This document shows positions 18,317 through 28,673 of a stretch of 64,000 nucleotides of DNA, one piece after another (the stretch's first letter is position 1; each line of letters begins with the position of its first letter). The stretch comes from an uncultured Collinsella sp. (lineage in GTDB: Bacteria; Actinomycetota; Coriobacteriia; Coriobacteriales; Coriobacteriaceae). Under the pieces are notes generated by a model, which saw only the letters and a list, made by a program, of their open reading frames with translations, searched no databases and was not told where the DNA came from. The stretch lies in NCBI GenBank assembly GCA_900548365.1, contig URKM01000003.1, positions 1-64,000 on the forward strand, in the 5' to 3' direction. Made by a program: the position numbers and the translations under genes.

Positions 18317-21300
18317 TTAGCGACGACGGCGGCGGGCTGCAGCGATGGCTGCGGCACCACCCATGGCGATGACGGCGGCGATGCCGACGGGATCACCCGT
18401 CTGCGCCAGGCCACCACCCGTACCGGGCTTGTCGCCCGTGGCGGGTTTGTCACCGGTACCCGGCTTGTCGGCGGGGTTCTCCAGCAGGCCCTTCACAGCC
18501 GCGTTCAGCTCGTTGAAAGCATCCTTGAGCTGCTCGTCGGTAGCTGATCCACTGTCGAGCAAAGCCTGCGCGGCGTCGCGGGCAGCGACGAAGCGGTCCC
18601 AGGCCTCGGGCTTGTAATCAGACTCGACCAGGTTCGCGTTGTTCGCCAGCAGCTCCTTGAGCTTGTCGGCGTAGTTGACGCCAGGCTCGGGCTCCGGTTC
18701 GGGCTCGGGCTCGGGCTCCGGTTCGGGCTCGGGCTCCGGTTCGGGTTCGGGCTCGGGCTCGGCAGCCTTCTCGACGCGAACGTCGAAAACAGCCGTCTTG
18801 CCCTCGTAGGCAACGGTTACCTCGAGCGCGGCGGCTTCCTCGGCGAAAGCCTCGTCCAGACCCGGCGTGAACGCGAACGCCGCAGCGGTATCGGCACCGT
18901 ACTCAACATCGACGACGTCTCCGTTGGAGTAGCTCAGCGTCAGCACCAAGCCCGCGGGATCGAGCTTCTCGCCGACCTTGTACGTGGTCTTCGAGGGAGC
19001 CGATTTGACTGCGATGCCCTCGAGCACGGGCTCGGCAACCTTGATCTCGAAGGTGCGCTCGACAGAGCCGGTGTACTTGCCCATACCCTTGACGGTCACC
19101 TTGCCGGTGCCGGCAGCGGTGTTGTCGGCGAACTCGAGCGTGTAATCCACGCCGTTCTCCAAGGTCTTCTCGCCATGCTTGACCACGACGGATACCACGG
19201 AGGCGTCCACGGGATGCTCGGCGTCGACGCGGTCGACGGTAACGGAAGCGGGAACCTCGATGGAGACGGCATCGCTGGCGATGTCGGTCGTCGTGCTCTT
19301 CGCCTTCGTCAACCGCAGCTCGGCAGCGCTCAGGAACGCATTGTTACGGCCGCCGTCGGCATAGGTGGCCGTAGCCTGCAGGCGGAAGTACTTGGCCGTC
19401 ACGGGCTTGGCAAGCTGGAGCAGCTTCCAATCGCGTGTGTAGTCGGCATCCTCGGGAGAAGGCCAGGTTGCGGTACCGGCGTCCTTCCAGGTCTTGCCGT
19501 CCTCGCTGTACTGGAGCTTGGCGCCGAACATGGTGCCGTTGTGGCTACCGCTGCTGGCAGGACGCGGCAGATAGCGCAGACCGTCGATGGCGGTGGGCTC
19601 CTCGAGCTCCATGGTTACCCACAGGTTGTCGAGCGTGGTCGCGGTCCAGTGGGAGTGATAGTAGGTTTCGTTGTTCTTATCGAAGGCGAAGGACAGCGGA
19701 CCCTCGTTGCCCGAAGCGGGCTCATGCACGCTGCCGGTCTCCTTGTTGACGATCTTGTCGACCGGATAGTCGCGCGAATCGTCGGCGGGATCCATCGTCT
19801 CGGGGGCACCGAGGTTGACGGTGAAGGTGCTGCGGGTCTTGTGGTCCTCGGACTCGATGATGATCAGGACCTTGTCGTCGTGCGCGGGAAGCACGGTCAC
19901 GGCAGCGTTGTCGGCGGCGACCGGCTCGACCTTAGCGGTCTCGGCGGGCGTGTTATAGCTACCCTGCTTCAGGGCGGAGTCCGGCACGGCGGTGCCGTTC
20001 ACCTTGAGCGAGGCGAGCTTCGCGGTCGCGTTCGTCGCGAAGCTACCCTGAGCGGTATTCAGCTCGACCTCGGTGATCGCGGTGCAGGGCTTTGCAGTAG
20101 TGCCGGTCTGCACGTCGGCGTTCGTCACCGTCATGCGGACGAAGGTCGCCGTGACGGGAGCGAAGTCATAAGTGTAGAGGCGGGCATTGCCCTGGGCATC
20201 CGCGCGTGTCTCGGTAACGGTCAGCGGCGTCCAATCCTTACCGTTCTCAGACACCTCGAACTTCGTCGCGTTGTCATCGGGGAAGCGAGCGGACCAGCTG
20301 TCCTTGGCAAAGGTCACCTTGAACTGGCCGAAACGCTGCTGAGTTGCATATTCAAAGGTAACCTGCGCGGTCTTGTTGCCATCCTGAGAATAATCGTAGT
20401 TGGACCACAACGTGGGATTTGCACCGCCGCTGGTATTCGCACCGGGCTCGGTCTTGCCGTCTACGATCGCCATCAGCGTATCGCTCTGCTTGCCCTCGGG
20501 CACGCTCTGCGTAATCTTCATCGCATCCTTGGCGATGTTGCCACCGATGGTGATGGTCTCCTCCTGGACGCGGATCGAAGCGGTGACGGTGACATCCTTG
20601 CCGAACACGTTGGACGTGCCGGTAAGCACCACGGTACCCGCCTTGTCGTACGCGCCGTCCTCGGCAGCGTCCCACGTCACCGGGAAGTTGGCGTTGAGCA
20701 CGGTGCCGTCCGCCATAACGGCCGGGAGGCTATCAGGCAGCACGGGCTCGGCGCCCTTGCTCACGGTGGTGGAGTAGTTGAGCAGCGCAGCGATGTCGTC
20801 GACGACCGTGACCACGGCGGTAGCGCGAACGGGCGTATCGGCGATCGTACCGCTTACGGTGAAGCTGCCGGGGGCCGCCAGCTTATCAGCAGGAACGTTA
20901 TCCCAGGTAACAGCCTTGTTCTCAGACGTTCCGTCGCTATAGCGCACCTGAACGGTGGCGGGAAGCTCGAGCGCGGAGCCCGTCTTCACGTAGTGGTAGC
21001 GCGCGAAGTACAGGCTGTCGGCCGTCTTCGCCTCGGGAGCATCCGAGGAGGCGGCGACGGGGATCGTGATGGTGGTGGACTCGAGGCCATCGGCGCTCAC
21101 CGTAACGGTGGCGTCGCCAGCCTTCTCGCCCGCGCGCACGATACCCACCAGCTGACCGGAGAACGCATCGCGGTTGTCATCGCGATAGGACTGATGATCG
21201 GGCGAATTGCCGTTGTCGATGCCGGCGAGGCTACCCGAGCCGGTCACCTTGAACGTCACGTTGTTGGTCGCGTTGGGAATGACGTTGCCCTCGGCATCGG

Positions 21301-23803
21301 TCACGCTCACGGTGACGTATGCGAGGTCGGTGCCGTTCGCGGTCATGCCCTCGCGATTGACCTCGGCCTTGAGCTTCGCGGCCTTGCCGGTGGTGGTCAC
21401 GCTCTGGCGACCCTGCCACGTCGAGGTGTCGATCTTCTCGCCCTTGGCGTTGTATGCCTCGGCGGTGATGGTGCCGTCGGCATAGGGGACCTTCCAGGTG
21501 AGGTACAGGTTGCGATGGATATCGTTACCGGTGTAGGCGCCATCGCCCTCGTAGATCTGATAGGAAACGCCGCCCTCGGTGGTCTTGGTCGTGAAGGCCT
21601 TCTTACCCAGCGACTGGCGCTCGGTGGAACCCTTCGGCGTGAAGAACAGCTCGACGGCTGCCGCATCGGTGTACACCGCGACATCGACCTTGTTCTGACC
21701 GTCCTTCTTCACCACATCGCTGTTCCATGCGGGCAGCATGTGCAGGGTGTTGACATCCTCGTTCCACAGGCTCTGATACAGATAGTAGGAGTCCTTGGGA
21801 AGGCCGGCGGTATCGATGATGCCGAAGTAGGAGTTCTTCGGAGACGGCCAGGTGCCCTTGGCGCCGGAGTCGATGCCGTTCCACGGCGTGGGCTCACCCA
21901 GGTAATCGAAGCCGGTCCACACGTACTCGCCGGACATGAAGTCGCGGGTGAGCACGTCGTACCAAGCCTTCGAGGCCACGTGACCCCAGCCGACCGCGCT
22001 GTAATCGTAGGCGGTGAGCTGCTGGGCGCCATCATCCTTGCCATGCGTGTTGTAGATGCCGCGGCTGTTGATGGCGGAAGCGGTCTCGGAACCGATCAGG
22101 ATCCAGTCGCTATGCTCGTTATGAGCCTTGTCATACACGTTGCCGTCGGCGTAGTTGAGGCCGACGATGCCCTGGGCGTTCGCGATGCCCTGCGGGTTCA
22201 GCGTGGTGCTGCCATTGTTCTTGTACTGGTTGTCGCCCGTGGTGACGGGGCGCGTGGTATCGACGGCCTTGACCCAATCGATCAGGTTCTGCTGCACCTG
22301 GTTGAAGTTGGAGATACCGCCGGTGCCCTCGGTCATCTCGTTACCGATGGACCACATGATGATCGCGGGCGCGTTGTAGTCGCGCGCGATGCTCTGCTCG
22401 AGGTCGAACTGCGCCCAGGTCTTGTCCGCAGAGGCGCCGACGAGCTCGGACTCGCCCATAGCCTTGTTGAAGAAGCGAGCGTAGTCCTTGGAGTTGCCGT
22501 TCTTCTGCGACGTCCAACCGTCGAAGAACTCAAGGTCGAGCAGCATGCCCTGCTCGTTGCAGATCTCGACCAACTCGCGGGCCGGCGTGTTGTGCGAAGT
22601 GCGGATGGAGTTGCAGCCCATCTCCTTCAGGAGCTTCACCTGGCGCTCGAGCGCATCGCGCGTCGAGACGGAGCCCAGGGCGCCCTGGTCGTGATGCATG
22701 CACACGCCCTTGATCTTCATGGACTCGCCGTTGAGCGAGAAGCCCTTGGCGGCGTCGAACTTGAAGAAGCGGTAGCCGAAATCGGTATCGTAGGTGTCGA
22801 CGACCTTGTCGCCCATCTTTACCTGCGTGCGCACGGTGTAGAGCACCGGGCTATCCGTGCTCCACAGCTCGGGCTTGGCCGCCGTGAGGTCGGCCTCGAC
22901 GGCCTTCGTCTCGCCAGCGGCAACCGTGACCTGCGTGGTCTGGGTGCCGATGGCCTGCTCGACGCTCTCACCGCGCTTGAACACGGTCTGGACGAGGGTC
23001 ACCGCGGCCTCGGACTTGCCCGCGTTGGCAACGGAGGTCTTCAGATGCGTGGTGACGTTGCCGCCCTTCTGGGACTCCAGTTGCGGGGTGGTCACCTGAA
23101 CGCCGTCCTTGGCAACGTGGACGGGGTCGGTCACGACCAGGTCGACGTCGCGGCCCATGCCGGAACCGGAGTACCAGCGGGACGACGGGATCTGGTTGTT
23201 CACGCGAACGGCGATGACGTTCTGCTCGCCCACCTTGAGATAGGGCGTGAGGTCGAAGGAGAAGGGCGTGTAACCGTACGGATGGTTGCCCAGCTCCTGG
23301 CCGTTGATGTAGACGGTCGCGTCCATGTAGACGCCGTCGAAGTCGATGCGGACCTGCTTGCCGGCAAGGTCGTTGCCCACCTCGAAGGATTTGCGGTACC
23401 AGCCGATACCGCCCGGCTTGTAGGCGCTCTCCGCCTCGCCGGTCTTGGTGTAATCCTGGTCGATGCTGTAATCATGCGGCAGGTCGACGACATCCCACGA
23501 GGAATCGTCGAACGCCTCGGTGTTTGCACCCGAGACCTCGCCCAACTTGAACTTCCAGTTCTCGTTGAACCCCTGCACGCGCTGCGCCGGATCGGTCACG
23601 CTGTTGATGTAGACGACCTCGGGCTTGGAACTCATCTGCGTCGTCGACTGCGAACGCAGCGAGGGGCCCAGCCCCGCCGCGACCGCCGACACCGCAGGAG
23701 CGCCAAGCGCCAAAGCGCCCACCAGCGCTGCGCACAGCACGCGCTTCGTACGCGTACGATGTGCTCCCTTCCCAAGGCGGCTTTGGGTGTGCAATGTACT
23801 CAT
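18317..23803 (-). CDS. Cell-wall-anchored GH2 beta-galactosidase, multidomain
   Basis: A 1828-residue secreted enzyme predicted to cleave terminal beta-galactosides from host glycans or lactose-type sugars. A signal peptide ([23 protein letters not shown]) precedes the GH2 sugar-binding domain (about 70-240), an Ig-like domain and a TIM barrel (about 350-690). The barrel has the acid/base motif WSIGNEM and a probable nucleophile in [21 protein letters not shown] and LPHDYSID are typical of the family. Further on are DUF4982/Big-type Ig domains, two discoidin-like (F5/8C) modules, a Big_3-like domain, one FIVAR repeat, a long Glu-Pro linker and LAQTGD-helix-RRRRR. The layout resembles large bifidobacterial beta-galactosidases. 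The ATG after AAGGAGG fixes the start; the open frame upstream is untranslated. Confidence 0.93.
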   Translation of the reverse strand: MSTLHTQSRLGKGAHRTRTKRVLCAALVGALALGAPAVSAVAAGLGPSLRSQSTTQMSSKPEVVYINSVTDPAQRVQGFNENWKFKLGEVSGANTEAFDDSSWDVVDLPHDYSIDQDYTKTGEAESAYKPGGIGWYRKSFEVGNDLAGKQVRIDFDGVYMDATVYINGQELGNHPYGYTPFSFDLTPYLKVGEQNVIAVRVNNQIPSSRWYSGSGMGRDVDLVVTDPVHVAKDGVQVTTPQLESQKGGNVTTHLKTSVANAGKSEAAVTLVQTVFKRGESVEQAIGTQTTQVTVAAGETKAVEADLTAAKPELWSTDSPVLYTVRTQVKMGDKVVDTYDTDFGYRFFKFDAAKGFSLNGESMKIKGVCMHHDQGALGSVSTRDALERQVKLLKEMGCNSIRTSHNTPARELVEICNEQGMLLDLEFFDGWTSQKNGNSKDYARFFNKAMGESELVGASADKTWAQFDLEQSIARDYNAPAIIMWSIGNEMTEGTGGISNFNQVQQNLIDWVKAVDTTRPVTTGDNQYKNNGSTTLNPQGIANAQGIVGLNYADGNVYDKAHNEHSDWILIGSETASAINSRGIYNTHGKDDGAQQLTAYDYSAVGWGHVASKAWYDVLTRDFMSGEYVWTGFDYLGEPTPWNGIDSGAKGTWPSPKNSYFGIIDTAGLPKDSYYLYQSLWNEDVNTLHMLPAWNSDVVKKDGQNKVDVAVYTDAAAVELFFTPKGSTERQSLGKKAFTTKTTEGGVSYQIYEGDGAYTGNDIHRNLYLTWKVPYADGTITAEAYNAKGEKIDTSTWQGRQSVTTTGKAAKLKAEVNREGMTANGTDLAYVTVSVTDAEGNVIPNATNNVTFKVTGSGSLAGIDNGNSPDHQSYRDDNRDAFSGQLVGIVRAGEKAGDATVTVSADGLESTTITIPVAASSDAPEAKTADSLYFARYHYVKTGSALELPATVQVRYSDGTSENKAVTWDNVPADKLAAPGSFTVSGTIADTPVRATAVVTVVDDIAALLNYSTTVSKGAEPVLPDSLPAVMADGTVLNANFPVTWDAAEDGAYDKAGTVVLTGTSNVFGKDVTVTASIRVQEETITIGGNIAKDAMKITQSVPEGKQSDTLMAIVDGKTEPGANTSGGANPTLWSNYDYSQDGNKTAQVTFEYATQQRFGQFKVTFAKDSWSARFPDDNATKFEVSENGKDWTPLTVTETRADAQGNARLYTYDFAPVTATFVRMTVTNADVQTGTTAKPCTAITEVELNTAQGSFATNATAKLASLKVNGTAVPDSALKQGSYNTPAETAKVEPVAADNAAVTVLPAHDDKVLIIIESEDHKTRSTFTVNLGAPETMDPADDSRDYPVDKIVNKETGSVHEPASGNEGPLSFAFDKNNETYYHSHWTATTLDNLWVTMELEEPTAIDGLRYLPRPASSGSHNGTMFGAKLQYSEDGKTWKDAGTATWPSPEDADYTRDWKLLQLAKPVTAKYFRLQATATYADGGRNNAFLSAAELRLTKAKSTTTDIASDAVSIEVPASVTVDRVDAEHPVDASVVSVVVKHGEKTLENGVDYTLEFADNTAAGTGKVTVKGMGKYTGSVERTFEIKVAEPVLEGIAVKSAPSKTTYKVGEKLDPAGLVLTLSYSNGDVVDVEYGADTAAAFAFTPGLDEAFAEEAAALEVTVAYEGKTAVFDVRVEKAAEPEPEPEPEPEPEPEPEPEPEPEPEPGVNYADKLKELLANNANLVESDYKPEAWDRFVAARDAAQALLDSGSATDEQLKDAFNELNAAVKGLLENPADKPGTGDKPATGDKPGTGGGLAQTGDPVGIAAVIAMGGAAAIAAARRRRR

Positions 23804-24114
23804 GCAACCTCCTTCTATCGTCGACCCGATGTCGACGCATAGCTTCGCCATATATAAGGAACAGCATGTCATTTTTAGACCGTCCGCTTCCCAGCGGAGC
23901 CGCCAGCGTGCGCCATCGAACGGTGAACGGTTGCGCGGGGCAAGATTGGCATTACACACAAAATACCAGTTAGATTCTGGTGAGCACAGCGGCAATCAAA
24001 GCTGGCTGTGCGCGGCATCCTTCGTAACCAATATATATCGTGTATGCCCCTCCCGCCCACCATCGCTCCGCTGCGCTATAGTGAATCGCTACCATTGCGA
24101 GGGGAAGGCTCACC
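23804..24114. other. Divergent control region of the GH2 gene and metF, with two small hairpins
   Basis: About 310 bases separate the GH2 and metF starts. Two adjacent hairpins, ACCAG/CTGGT (23965-23981) and GCACAGC/GCTGTGC (23984-24011), lie 100-150 bases before metF. A TATAGT -10-like hexamer sits near 24076-24081. On the other strand a TATATA lies about 45 bases before the GH2 start. I find no B12-box or known SAM riboswitch core. Confidence 0.35.
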
Positions 24115-24987
24115 ATGTATATATCCGATATCTTCGAAACGGCGCAACGGCTCCGCAGGCTCCCCGTCTCGTTCGAGATGTTTCCACCCAAAGGCGAGCT
24201 CACGCTCGAGCGGGCCCGAGAAGTCGCCGCCTCCTTCGCGCCCCTGGGGCCCGACTTCATCAGCGTCACCTATTCGGCGGGGGGATCGGGCAACAACGCC
24301 GCCACCACGCAGATCGCCCAGATGATCGACACGGAGCTCGCTATCCCCTCGGTCGCCCACCTCACCTGCATCTCGCTCAAGCGCGCGGACCTCGCCGCGA
24401 AGATCGATGAGATGCGCGCGGCGGGCGTGGAAAACGTGCTCGCGCTGCGCGGGGATGTCCCCGAAGGAGCCCCGACCGGCCCGGGCTGCGCCGATTTCCG
24501 CTATGCGAAGGACATCATCCCGCCGCTCGTCGAGGCGGGCTTTTGCGTCGGCGCGGCGGCGTATCCGGAAGGCCACCTGGAATGCGAGGACCTCGCGCGC
24601 TCCATGCGCCACCTCAAGCAAAAGCAGGATGCGGGAGCGAGCTTCTTCGTGACGCAGCTCTTTTTCGACAACGACTACTTCTATCGCTTCCGCGAGCTTG
24701 CGGACTCCGCGGGCATCACCGTCCCCATCACCGCCGGAATCATGCCCTTCATGGGAAAGCAGCAGATCAGCCGCATGGTGTTCATGTGCGGTGCATCGCT
24801 GCCCTCGCCCGTCATCAAGCTGCTCGCCCGCTACGAGGGCGATCCGGCCAGCCTGCGCGCCGCGGGCATCGATTTCGCATGCCGGCAGCTGGAAGACCTG
24901 GCGGCGCATGGCGTCGACGGCTGCCACATATACACCATGAACCGAGCCGATGTCGCGCAAGCCGCTATGAGCGCGCTTCGCGCGTAG
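24115..24987 (+). CDS. metF: 5,10-methylenetetrahydrofolate reductase
   Basis: A 290-residue FAD-dependent TIM-barrel enzyme that reduces methylene-THF to methyl-THF, the methyl donor for MetH. Family signs are SFEMFPPKGE at the N terminus, FISVTYSAGGSG, the VLALRGDVP block that lines the folate/FAD site, the FFVTQLFFDN substrate loop, and PITAGIMPF. Length is normal for bacterial MetF. The ATG follows AGGGGAAGG. The activator gene starts 21 bases after the stop and metH comes next, so metF, the activator and metH look like one operon for methionine methyl transfer. Confidence 0.95.
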   Translation: MYISDIFETAQRLRRLPVSFEMFPPKGELTLERAREVAASFAPLGPDFISVTYSAGGSGNNAATTQIAQMIDTELAIPSVAHLTCISLKRADLAAKIDEMRAAGVENVLALRGDVPEGAPTGPGCADFRYAKDIIPPLVEAGFCVGAAAYPEGHLECEDLARSMRHLKQKQDAGASFFVTQLFFDNDYFYRFRELADSAGITVPITAGIMPFMGKQQISRMVFMCGASLPSPVIKLLARYEGDPASLRAAGIDFACRQLEDLAAHGVDGCHIYTMNRADVAQAAMSALRA

Positions 24988-25008
24988 ACGCCCCGCAAGG
25001 TATACGAC

Positions 25009-25749
25009 ATGGATGCCCTGTCCTCCCCCTATCTTTGGCGGCCGAGCAAGGACGAGCCGCCCGAGCTCAGCCGAGCGGAGATGCTGCGCTATCTCGGCCA
25101 CTCCCATCAAGCCATCGGCGACGCGCTCGCCGGGCGTATCGAGGCCGCGGCGGCGCTGGCCACCGAGGACGCCCGCCCCGTCGGCGTCTACCGGATATTC
25201 CGATCGGCCGCCGCGCGCAGCGACGACGAGGAGCCGTGCATCCACCTGCTCGGCACCACCATCGAGCTGCAGGGGCGCGACATCTACCGTCATCTCAAGG
25301 ACGCCTCCCGGTGCGCGGTGCTATGCTGCACGCTCGGCATGCAGACCGAGCGCCGCATGCGCGAGCTCGCGGCGCGAGACCCGCTCGACGCCACCCTGTA
25401 CGACGCCGCCTGCTCGGCGCTCGTCGAAGGCGCGGTCGATATGCTCGACGAATCCGTGCAGCAGAGGGCAGCGTCGCACGGATTCAAAACGAACTGGCGG
25501 TTTAGCTGCGGATATGGAGACTGCCCCCTAGAATCCCAACCGTCTTTGCTCGCCGCCCTCAACGCAGGCAGGCTATGCGGCGTCTCCGCAACCCCCGGCT
25601 GCCTGCTGCTCCCGAGCAAAAGCGTCACCGCGATGATCGGGCTGTTCGAGGGGGAGGTCCGCGACGCCGACTCGCGTCCGAACTGCTCCATCTGCCGACT
25701 TCGCACCTCGTGCGCATTCCGCGCGCGTCAAACCACCTGCTACCGATAA
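25009..25749 (+). CDS. Free-standing methionine synthase reactivation-domain protein
   Basis: A 246-residue protein related to the C-terminal activation domain of cobalamin-dependent methionine synthase, which binds SAM and remethylates inactive cob(II)alamin after one-electron reduction. The core block RFSCGYGDCPLESQPSLLAAL (split here as RFSCGYGDCP and LESQPSLLAAL) parallels the RPAPGYPACPDH region of MetH, and CCTLGMQTERRM and DAACSALVEGAVDML are typical of stand-alone members such as the Thermotoga one. The last 25 residues carry a four-Cys set, C-x2-C-x5-C-x8-C (NCSICRLRTSC...TTC), which could hold an Fe-S cluster or zinc; that is inference. It sits 21 bases after metF and 62 bases before metH, whose product lacks exactly this domain. 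Confidence 0.88.
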   Translation: MDALSSPYLWRPSKDEPPELSRAEMLRYLGHSHQAIGDALAGRIEAAAALATEDARPVGVYRIFRSAAARSDDEEPCIHLLGTTIELQGRDIYRHLKDASRCAVLCCTLGMQTERRMRELAARDPLDATLYDAACSALVEGAVDMLDESVQQRAASHGFKTNWRFSCGYGDCPLESQPSLLAALNAGRLCGVSATPGCLLLPSKSVTAMIGLFEGEVRDADSRPNCSICRLRTSCAFRARQTTCYR

Positions 25750-25811
25750 AAGCCCGGACGGCCGGCGCCGCCAGCCGCGACGGCCGTCCGCACGACCGAT
25801 TGGAAGCCACG

Positions 25812-28334
25812 ATGAACACCCCTGCCCGCGCTTTCGCATCCCAGGCGACCGCCCCCCGCTCCCTCGCCGCGCTCCGCATCGCCGACGACGACCTCCTCGC
25901 CGTGCTCAACGGCGACCGTCACCTCCTGTTCGACGGCGGCATGGGAACGATGCTGCAGGCAGCGGGCCTCCAGGCGGGAGAAACCCCTGAGCTGCTCTGC
26001 CTCAGCGATCCGGACGCCGTGACGCAAATCCACGCAGCATACGTCGAAGCGGGCAGCGAGGTCATCACCACCAACACGTTTGGAGCGAACGCCCTCAAGC
26101 TCGCCGGCAAGGTGACGGTCCGGGAGATATACGCCGCCGCCTCGGCATGTGCGCGCGCGGCGGGCGCCCGCTACGTCGCCGCGGACATCGGACCGCTGGG
26201 AACGCTGCTGCGCCCCCTCGGCACCATGGGGTTCGACGACGCCTACGGCTATTTCGCCGAAGCGGTCCGAGCCGCCGCCGCTGCAGGCTGCGACCTGATC
26301 GTCATCGAAACCATGACGGATCTTGCCGAGATGAAGGCCGCCGTGCTCGCAGCCAAGGAGAACTCCGACCTCCCCATCTTCGCCACCATGACCTTCGAAC
26401 CCGATGGGCGCACCTTCCTCGGCACCTCGCCCGCCATCGCCGCCACGACCCTCGAAGCGCTCGGCGTCGAGGCGCTCGGCATCAATTGCTCGCTCGGGCC
26501 CGCCGAGCTTCGACCGTTCGCCCAGGAGATGCTCGCCGTCACCTCCAAGCCCGTCATGGTCCAGGCGAACGCGGGCCTTCCCCATGTCGAAGACGGTCGG
26601 ACGGTCTTCGACATCGAACCCGATGCGTACGCCTCCGCCGTCGCGGAGATGGTGGCGGACGGCGTCGGGATCATCGGCGGATGCTGCGGCACGGACCCAC
26701 GGCATATCGCCGCGCTCGCACGCGTCATCGAGAACAGCTCGCCGCGCCGTAGAACCGCCCCGGTCGCCTTCAGCACCTGCAGCTCCCAGCGCCTCGTCGC
26801 GCTTCCGGACGGGGGCGGGCGCATCGCCGTGATCGGAGAGCGAATCAACCCCACCGGAAAGAAACGCCTGCAGGCGGCGCTTCGAGACGACGACCTCGAC
26901 TACATCGTCGGCCAGGGCATCAGCCAGCAGGAGCAGGGAGCCGATATTCTCGACGTCAACGTCGGTCTGCCGGGAATCGACGAACCCCGCATGATCGCGC
27001 GCGCCGTCGAGGCCCTCCAGGGGGCCACGCTGCTCCCGCTGCAGATCGACTCCACCGATCCTGCCGCCATCGAGGCGGGTGTTCGCTCCTACGCGGGCAA
27101 GCCCATCATCAACTCCGTCAACGGCAAGCAAGACGTCCTTGACGCCGTGCTGCCCATCGCCGCGCACTATGGATGCAACCTGATCGGACTGACCCTCGAC
27201 GAGCGGGGCATTCCCGCAACGGCGCGCGAGCGCGTGGATATCGCCCGCCGCATCGTCGAGGAAGCCGCCCGCTACGGCATCGGTCGCGAGCGCATCCTCA
27301 TCGATTGCCTGGTTATGACCGCCTCCACGAACCAAGCCCAGGTGGCGGAGATCCTCTCCGCGGTATCGACGTGCCGCCGGGAGCTCGGCGTCCACTGCAC
27401 GCTCGGCGTCTCCAACGTGAGTTTCGGCCTTCCCGCGCGCGAGCTCCTCAACGCCACCTTCCTCGCATCCGCCCTCGGCGCCGGACTCGACGCGCCGATC
27501 ATGAACCCCGGCTCCCCGCGCTATATGGATGCCGCCCGCTGCTTCCGCGTCTTCAACGCCGAAGACGAGGGCTGCTCCGCGTTCATCGAGCGCTATGCGG
27601 CATGGGGCGATCCGTACAAAAACCCCGCCGGCATCGATGGACGGGGAGGCGTCGGATCGGCCGAGCGCCCGCTTGGCGCCCCGGGTGCCGACGCCGCCCC
27701 GGGAGAACCCGGCGCCGCCGGAGCGCTCGCGCACCTCGTGCTCACCGGTCGAAAGGCAGACGTCCCCGATCTCGTGCGCGCCCTGCTCGCCGATACCGAT
27801 CCGATGGCCGTCATCGACCGCATGCTCATTCCCGCGCTCGACGACGTGGGCGACCGATTCGACCGGGGCGAGTTCTTTCTCCCCCAGCTCATGGCGTCGG
27901 CAGAAGCCGCTCGAGCCGGCTTCGACGCCATCCGCGCGGCGGTACCCGCCGAATCCGTGGCGGACAAGGGCTCGATCGCGCTCGCGACCGTCAAGGGAGA
28001 CATCCACGACATCGGTAAGAACATCGTCAAGATGCTTCTGGAAAACTACGGCTACCGCGTATACGACCTCGGTCGCGACGTCGATCCCCGGGCGGTCCTC
28101 GATGCCGTGCGCACGCATCGAATCCCCCTCGTCGGCCTTTCCGCCCTCATGACCACCACGGTGTCGAGCATGGAGGAAACCATCGCGCTTCTCCGCCAAG
28201 AGGCACCGGGGACGAAGGTCTTTGTGGGAGGAGCGGTCCTCACTCCCGATTATGCTCGCGAAATCGGCGCGGATTTCTACGCGAAAGACGCAGCCGAGTC
28301 CGCGCGCATCGCCGAGCAGGTATTCGGAAGCTAG
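25812..28334 (+). CDS. metH: Cobalamin-dependent methionine synthase lacking the reactivation domain
   Basis: An 840-residue enzyme that moves the methyl group of methyl-THF through cobalamin to homocysteine. Module 1 (about 35-320) is the homocysteine barrel with zinc ligands in NCSLGP and GGCCGTDP. Module 2 (about 345-600) is the pterin-binding barrel (IGERINPTGKK, ADILDVNVGLPG). Module 3 (about 640-840) is the B12 cap plus Rossmann domain, with the cobalt-ligand motif DIHDIGKN and GLSALMTTT. The E. coli protein is about 1227 residues; the missing 350 or so are the SAM-binding activation domain, encoded separately just upstream. The ATG follows GGAAG. A short residue run rich in Gly/Ala/Pro near 620-650 links modules 2 and 3. 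Confidence 0.95.
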   Translation: MNTPARAFASQATAPRSLAALRIADDDLLAVLNGDRHLLFDGGMGTMLQAAGLQAGETPELLCLSDPDAVTQIHAAYVEAGSEVITTNTFGANALKLAGKVTVREIYAAASACARAAGARYVAADIGPLGTLLRPLGTMGFDDAYGYFAEAVRAAAAAGCDLIVIETMTDLAEMKAAVLAAKENSDLPIFATMTFEPDGRTFLGTSPAIAATTLEALGVEALGINCSLGPAELRPFAQEMLAVTSKPVMVQANAGLPHVEDGRTVFDIEPDAYASAVAEMVADGVGIIGGCCGTDPRHIAALARVIENSSPRRRTAPVAFSTCSSQRLVALPDGGGRIAVIGERINPTGKKRLQAALRDDDLDYIVGQGISQQEQGADILDVNVGLPGIDEPRMIARAVEALQGATLLPLQIDSTDPAAIEAGVRSYAGKPIINSVNGKQDVLDAVLPIAAHYGCNLIGLTLDERGIPATARERVDIARRIVEEAARYGIGRERILIDCLVMTASTNQAQVAEILSAVSTCRRELGVHCTLGVSNVSFGLPARELLNATFLASALGAGLDAPIMNPGSPRYMDAARCFRVFNAEDEGCSAFIERYAAWGDPYKNPAGIDGRGGVGSAERPLGAPGADAAPGEPGAAGALAHLVLTGRKADVPDLVRALLADTDPMAVIDRMLIPALDDVGDRFDRGEFFLPQLMASAEAARAGFDAIRAAVPAESVADKGSIALATVKGDIHDIGKNIVKMLLENYGYRVYDLGRDVDPRAVLDAVRTHRIPLVGLSALMTTTVSSMEETIALLRQEAPGTKVFVGGAVLTPDYAREIGADFYAKDAAESARIAEQVFGS

Positions 28335-28507
28335 CGCAACGGTCCCCTGCACGCGACGCTCCAGCGCCGCGCATCCTCGTCATCGAGCTCGCAGCCGGCG
28401 CAATGGGACCTGAAGCATGTTCGCTCGAACGGCGGCATCTCGGCGATCGACGGCGGAGCGGGCGCCCCCTCCATCTGAGCCGCCACCATGTCGGCGAGCT
28501 GCCGCAT
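28331..28507 (-). CDS. Possible small Cys-rich protein (58 residues)
   Basis: A 58-codon frame on the minus strand that overlaps the metH stop codon by 4 bases (convergent). The product starts MRQLADMVAAQMEGAP and ends with a Cys-rich half, C-x4-C-x2-C then 16 residues to a fourth Cys (CFRSHCAGCELDDEDARR...AC). Codon third positions are GC-rich as in neighbours, and the composition (Met/Glu/Ala helix followed by a Cys cluster) looks like a real protein rather than a shadow. The upstream ribosome site is weak (AGCGGGCGGT before ATG). I do not recognise the family. It could bind zinc or a metal cluster. Transcription would need its own promoter in the 28.5-28.67 kb gap. Confidence 0.4.
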   Translation of the reverse strand: MRQLADMVAAQMEGAPAPPSIAEMPPFERTCFRSHCAGCELDDEDARRWSVACRGPLR

Positions 28508-28673
28508 ACCGCCCGCTATCGTTCACGTGAGCACTTCGCGGCCATGATACCGCGTCTCGAAAACCGCTCCGGGTATCCAATGCATGAAAATCACTCCAGC
28601 TAGCCCGGGACGCTCCCGTCCTCACGCTAGAATATGGTCATTCATCAACCTACCTACACGACAGGAGGGGCGC

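Noticed and set aside
19175..23842. 1555-codon plus-strand open frame antisense to the GH2 gene
   Set aside because: Composition is typical of GC-rich antisense frames, and it ends in the GH2 promoter region.
24000..24114. Cobalamin or SAM riboswitch before metF
   Set aside because: No B12-box-like core and no kink-turn or multi-stem arrangement typical of SAM riboswitches could be found by eye.
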